Source: Lineus longissimus (Eukaryota; Nemertea; Pilidiophora; Heteronemertea; Lineidae). From it: a DNA stretch of 64,000 nucleotides. The stretch is from contig NC_088311.1 of assembly GCF_910592395.1 (NCBI RefSeq), positions 24,212,646 through 24,276,645 of the forward strand, in the 5' to 3' direction. The position numbers were made by a program, and so were the translations under genes. Below the pieces are notes generated by a model. It was not told the origin of the DNA, searched no databases, and worked only from the letters and a program-made list of their open reading frames with translations. Shown one piece after another: positions 62,565 to 64,000 of the stretch (position 1 is the stretch's first letter; each line of letters begins with the position of its first letter).

Positions 62565-63406
62565 CACTGGAACAAAAGTGGTGGAATACATTATGCTCAT
62601 GGTGTCCCCGAGTTACAATAAAGAACACGCAGTCCTTTATGATTTCTTGGCGGCTGTACGCTACATACTGCTACCCAGATCTCAAAAATGATTAGGTACA
62701 ATGAAAATGAGGCAGAGAGGAACTGTGATGACCTCAGTCATCACTGGAAGAATAGCGATGGCTCATGCTCGTGTGGAACACATACATCATCTAGGTTCCA
62801 TAGGACTAGATAATATACACTGCTACACGAGATGGAGACACTGACGAATGGAAGCAGTTTCTTGACGCTGGCCAACATGGTCGTTAATACAGTCAAGAAG
62901 AACAAAATTAAAGCTGACAATAGAATTTAATTCATCTGTCTATGAATGTGTGTATCTAAGACGTGTACAAAGCAATTATATCACCGTCATGTAACCGCAC
63001 ACTAATATTTCTAGCTAACGTTTTTGAGACTTTTCACTTTGAGTGCTCTCTTTATTGGGAAAGATGAAAAACATATTTGATACGTTTTCTCAGTTTTCCA
63101 TTGTTAAAAAGTCATCGTCTCTCCGGCCGTCTATTGGAAACACTGAAATATTAGGAGCAAGCAAAAGCGTTATACCAGTCAATAAGAGATCGGCCTATCG
63201 AAGTCGAAGACTGTCGTAGTTAATACTGTTCGTACTTTTTGGCTGTTTCATCTGATTTTGGGTTGATGACCTTGATCGATACATTGATTGATGAGTTCTA
63301 GTATCTTCATGCACATGTGAATGTGATTCATCTGAAGTTACCACCGTGAGTAGATTCAATGGACCATACGCACGTCCGTGAGTGAAGGCTGTATGTTTTA
63401 TTCTAG
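62565..63406. other. No gene seen
   Basis: AT-rich stretch between two LINE-like fragments. Reading frames are short and no RT core motifs (such as YADD) are visible. It may be decayed element sequence or unrelated filler. Confidence 0.5.
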
Positions 63407-63970
63407 ATTGTTCAACTGATCAAAAAGGACCCCTCGGAAACACAGAGATTCTTCACAGCTATATTTCAAATCCGAAACATTGGCCGCATGCGAAAGCTCC
63501 TTACGCAAGAAGCTACGAAACTTCTAGTGCAATCAACTGTCATATCCAGACTGGATTATTGTAATAGCCTGCTCGTTGGTGCCGATGAAAATGTACTTGA
63601 TAAGCTACAAAAGGTTCAGAATCACGCAGCGCCCGTGCTGAAAAGTCTACATTGGCGACCAATCCGTGAACGTATAGAGTTCAAGACAATGCCCCTCATA
63701 TACAAAGCAAGAAACGGACTTGCCCCTGCTTACATATCCGAGCTCCTCCCATCCTGTGACTCCAGGCGATCCCTGAGGTCCGAAGACAAATGTCTCCTGA
63801 GGATCCCAAGGTATCGCCTGGAGACGTACGTTGGCAGGAGCTTCCTTGTACAGGCGGCCAGACTTTGGAATGAGCTCTGCATTGAGATCAAAAAGGCTAA
63901 GACTGTTGCTATTTTCAGGTGCGGGCTAAAAACTCATCTATTCAGACGATATTTTGAAACACCGCATTAA
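63407..63970 (+). mobile_element. 5'-truncated CR1/L2-type LINE, C-terminal end of reverse transcriptase
   Basis: About 187 open codons ending in TAA. IFQIRNIGRMRKLLTQEATK, STVISRLDYCNSLL, DKLQKVQN, SLHWRPIRERIEFK, YKARNGLAPAYISELL, RSLRSEDKCLLRIPR, RLETYVGRSFLVQAARLWN and FRCGLKTHLFRRYF form the conserved C-terminal end of the non-LTR RT polyprotein in CR1/L2/jockey-like elements. The catalytic RT core is absent. Between VQNHAA and PVLKSLHW about 15 residues usually present (ARLV...HITP) are missing, an in-frame deletion. The final bases of the window would be its 3' end. The element is dead but was open until recently. Confidence 0.85.
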
Positions 63971-64000
63971 AGCATTATGGTGACAGGTGTTTCTCTGTCG

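Noticed and set aside
1-64000. CRISPR arrays, rRNA genes, bacterial operons or prophage
   Set aside because: No regular repeat-spacer pattern, no rRNA-like stretch, and spliced genes show the DNA is from an animal nucleus.

Overview
The window is nuclear DNA from an animal, most likely a marine invertebrate. Three spliced genes can be rebuilt exon by exon, each with GT/AG boundaries and compatible phases. They sit in AT-rich DNA (GC roughly 40% by eye) with introns up to about 17.6 kb. A CR1/L2-type LINE fragment, a tRNA-derived SINE-like head and many small inverted-repeat elements point the same way. The intron-rich sulfotransferase-fold gene and the CARD gene would fit an echinoderm, hemichordate, lancelet or mollusc. 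I cannot choose between these from the sequence alone.

Layout. Positions 2745-38509 (minus) hold a six-exon gene for a 518-residue major-facilitator protein of the monocarboxylate transporter (SLC16) type. Its introns carry most of the repeats, including an exact 3 x 91 bp tandem array. Positions 38523-52950 are mostly non-coding. They hold an ETS/CRE/GC-box cluster near 42.8 kb that could be a promoter for the transporter, a CTCF-like site and two small tandem arrays. Positions 53487-55887 (plus) hold a five-exon, 290-residue sulfotransferase-fold gene, possibly with an upstream exon at about 52965-53049. Positions 58069-61452 (minus) hold a four-exon, 631-residue protein with an N-terminal CARD (death-fold) domain and a long coiled-coil, charged C-terminal region. 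A decayed copy of its second CARD exon lies in its own intron 2. From about 62.2 kb to the right edge are LINE remnants.

The sulfotransferase and CARD genes are convergent. Their poly(A) signals face each other about 30 bp apart. Nothing suggests that the three proteins share a pathway. There is no operon, rRNA or CRISPR. The most unusual items are the CARD/coiled-coil architecture with its relic exon, the transporter lacking the usual TM8 acidic/arginine pair, a 79-bp mini-transposon with perfect 19-bp ends and 7-bp flanking duplications, and a five-member dispersed repeat family concentrated in and just upstream of the transporter gene.
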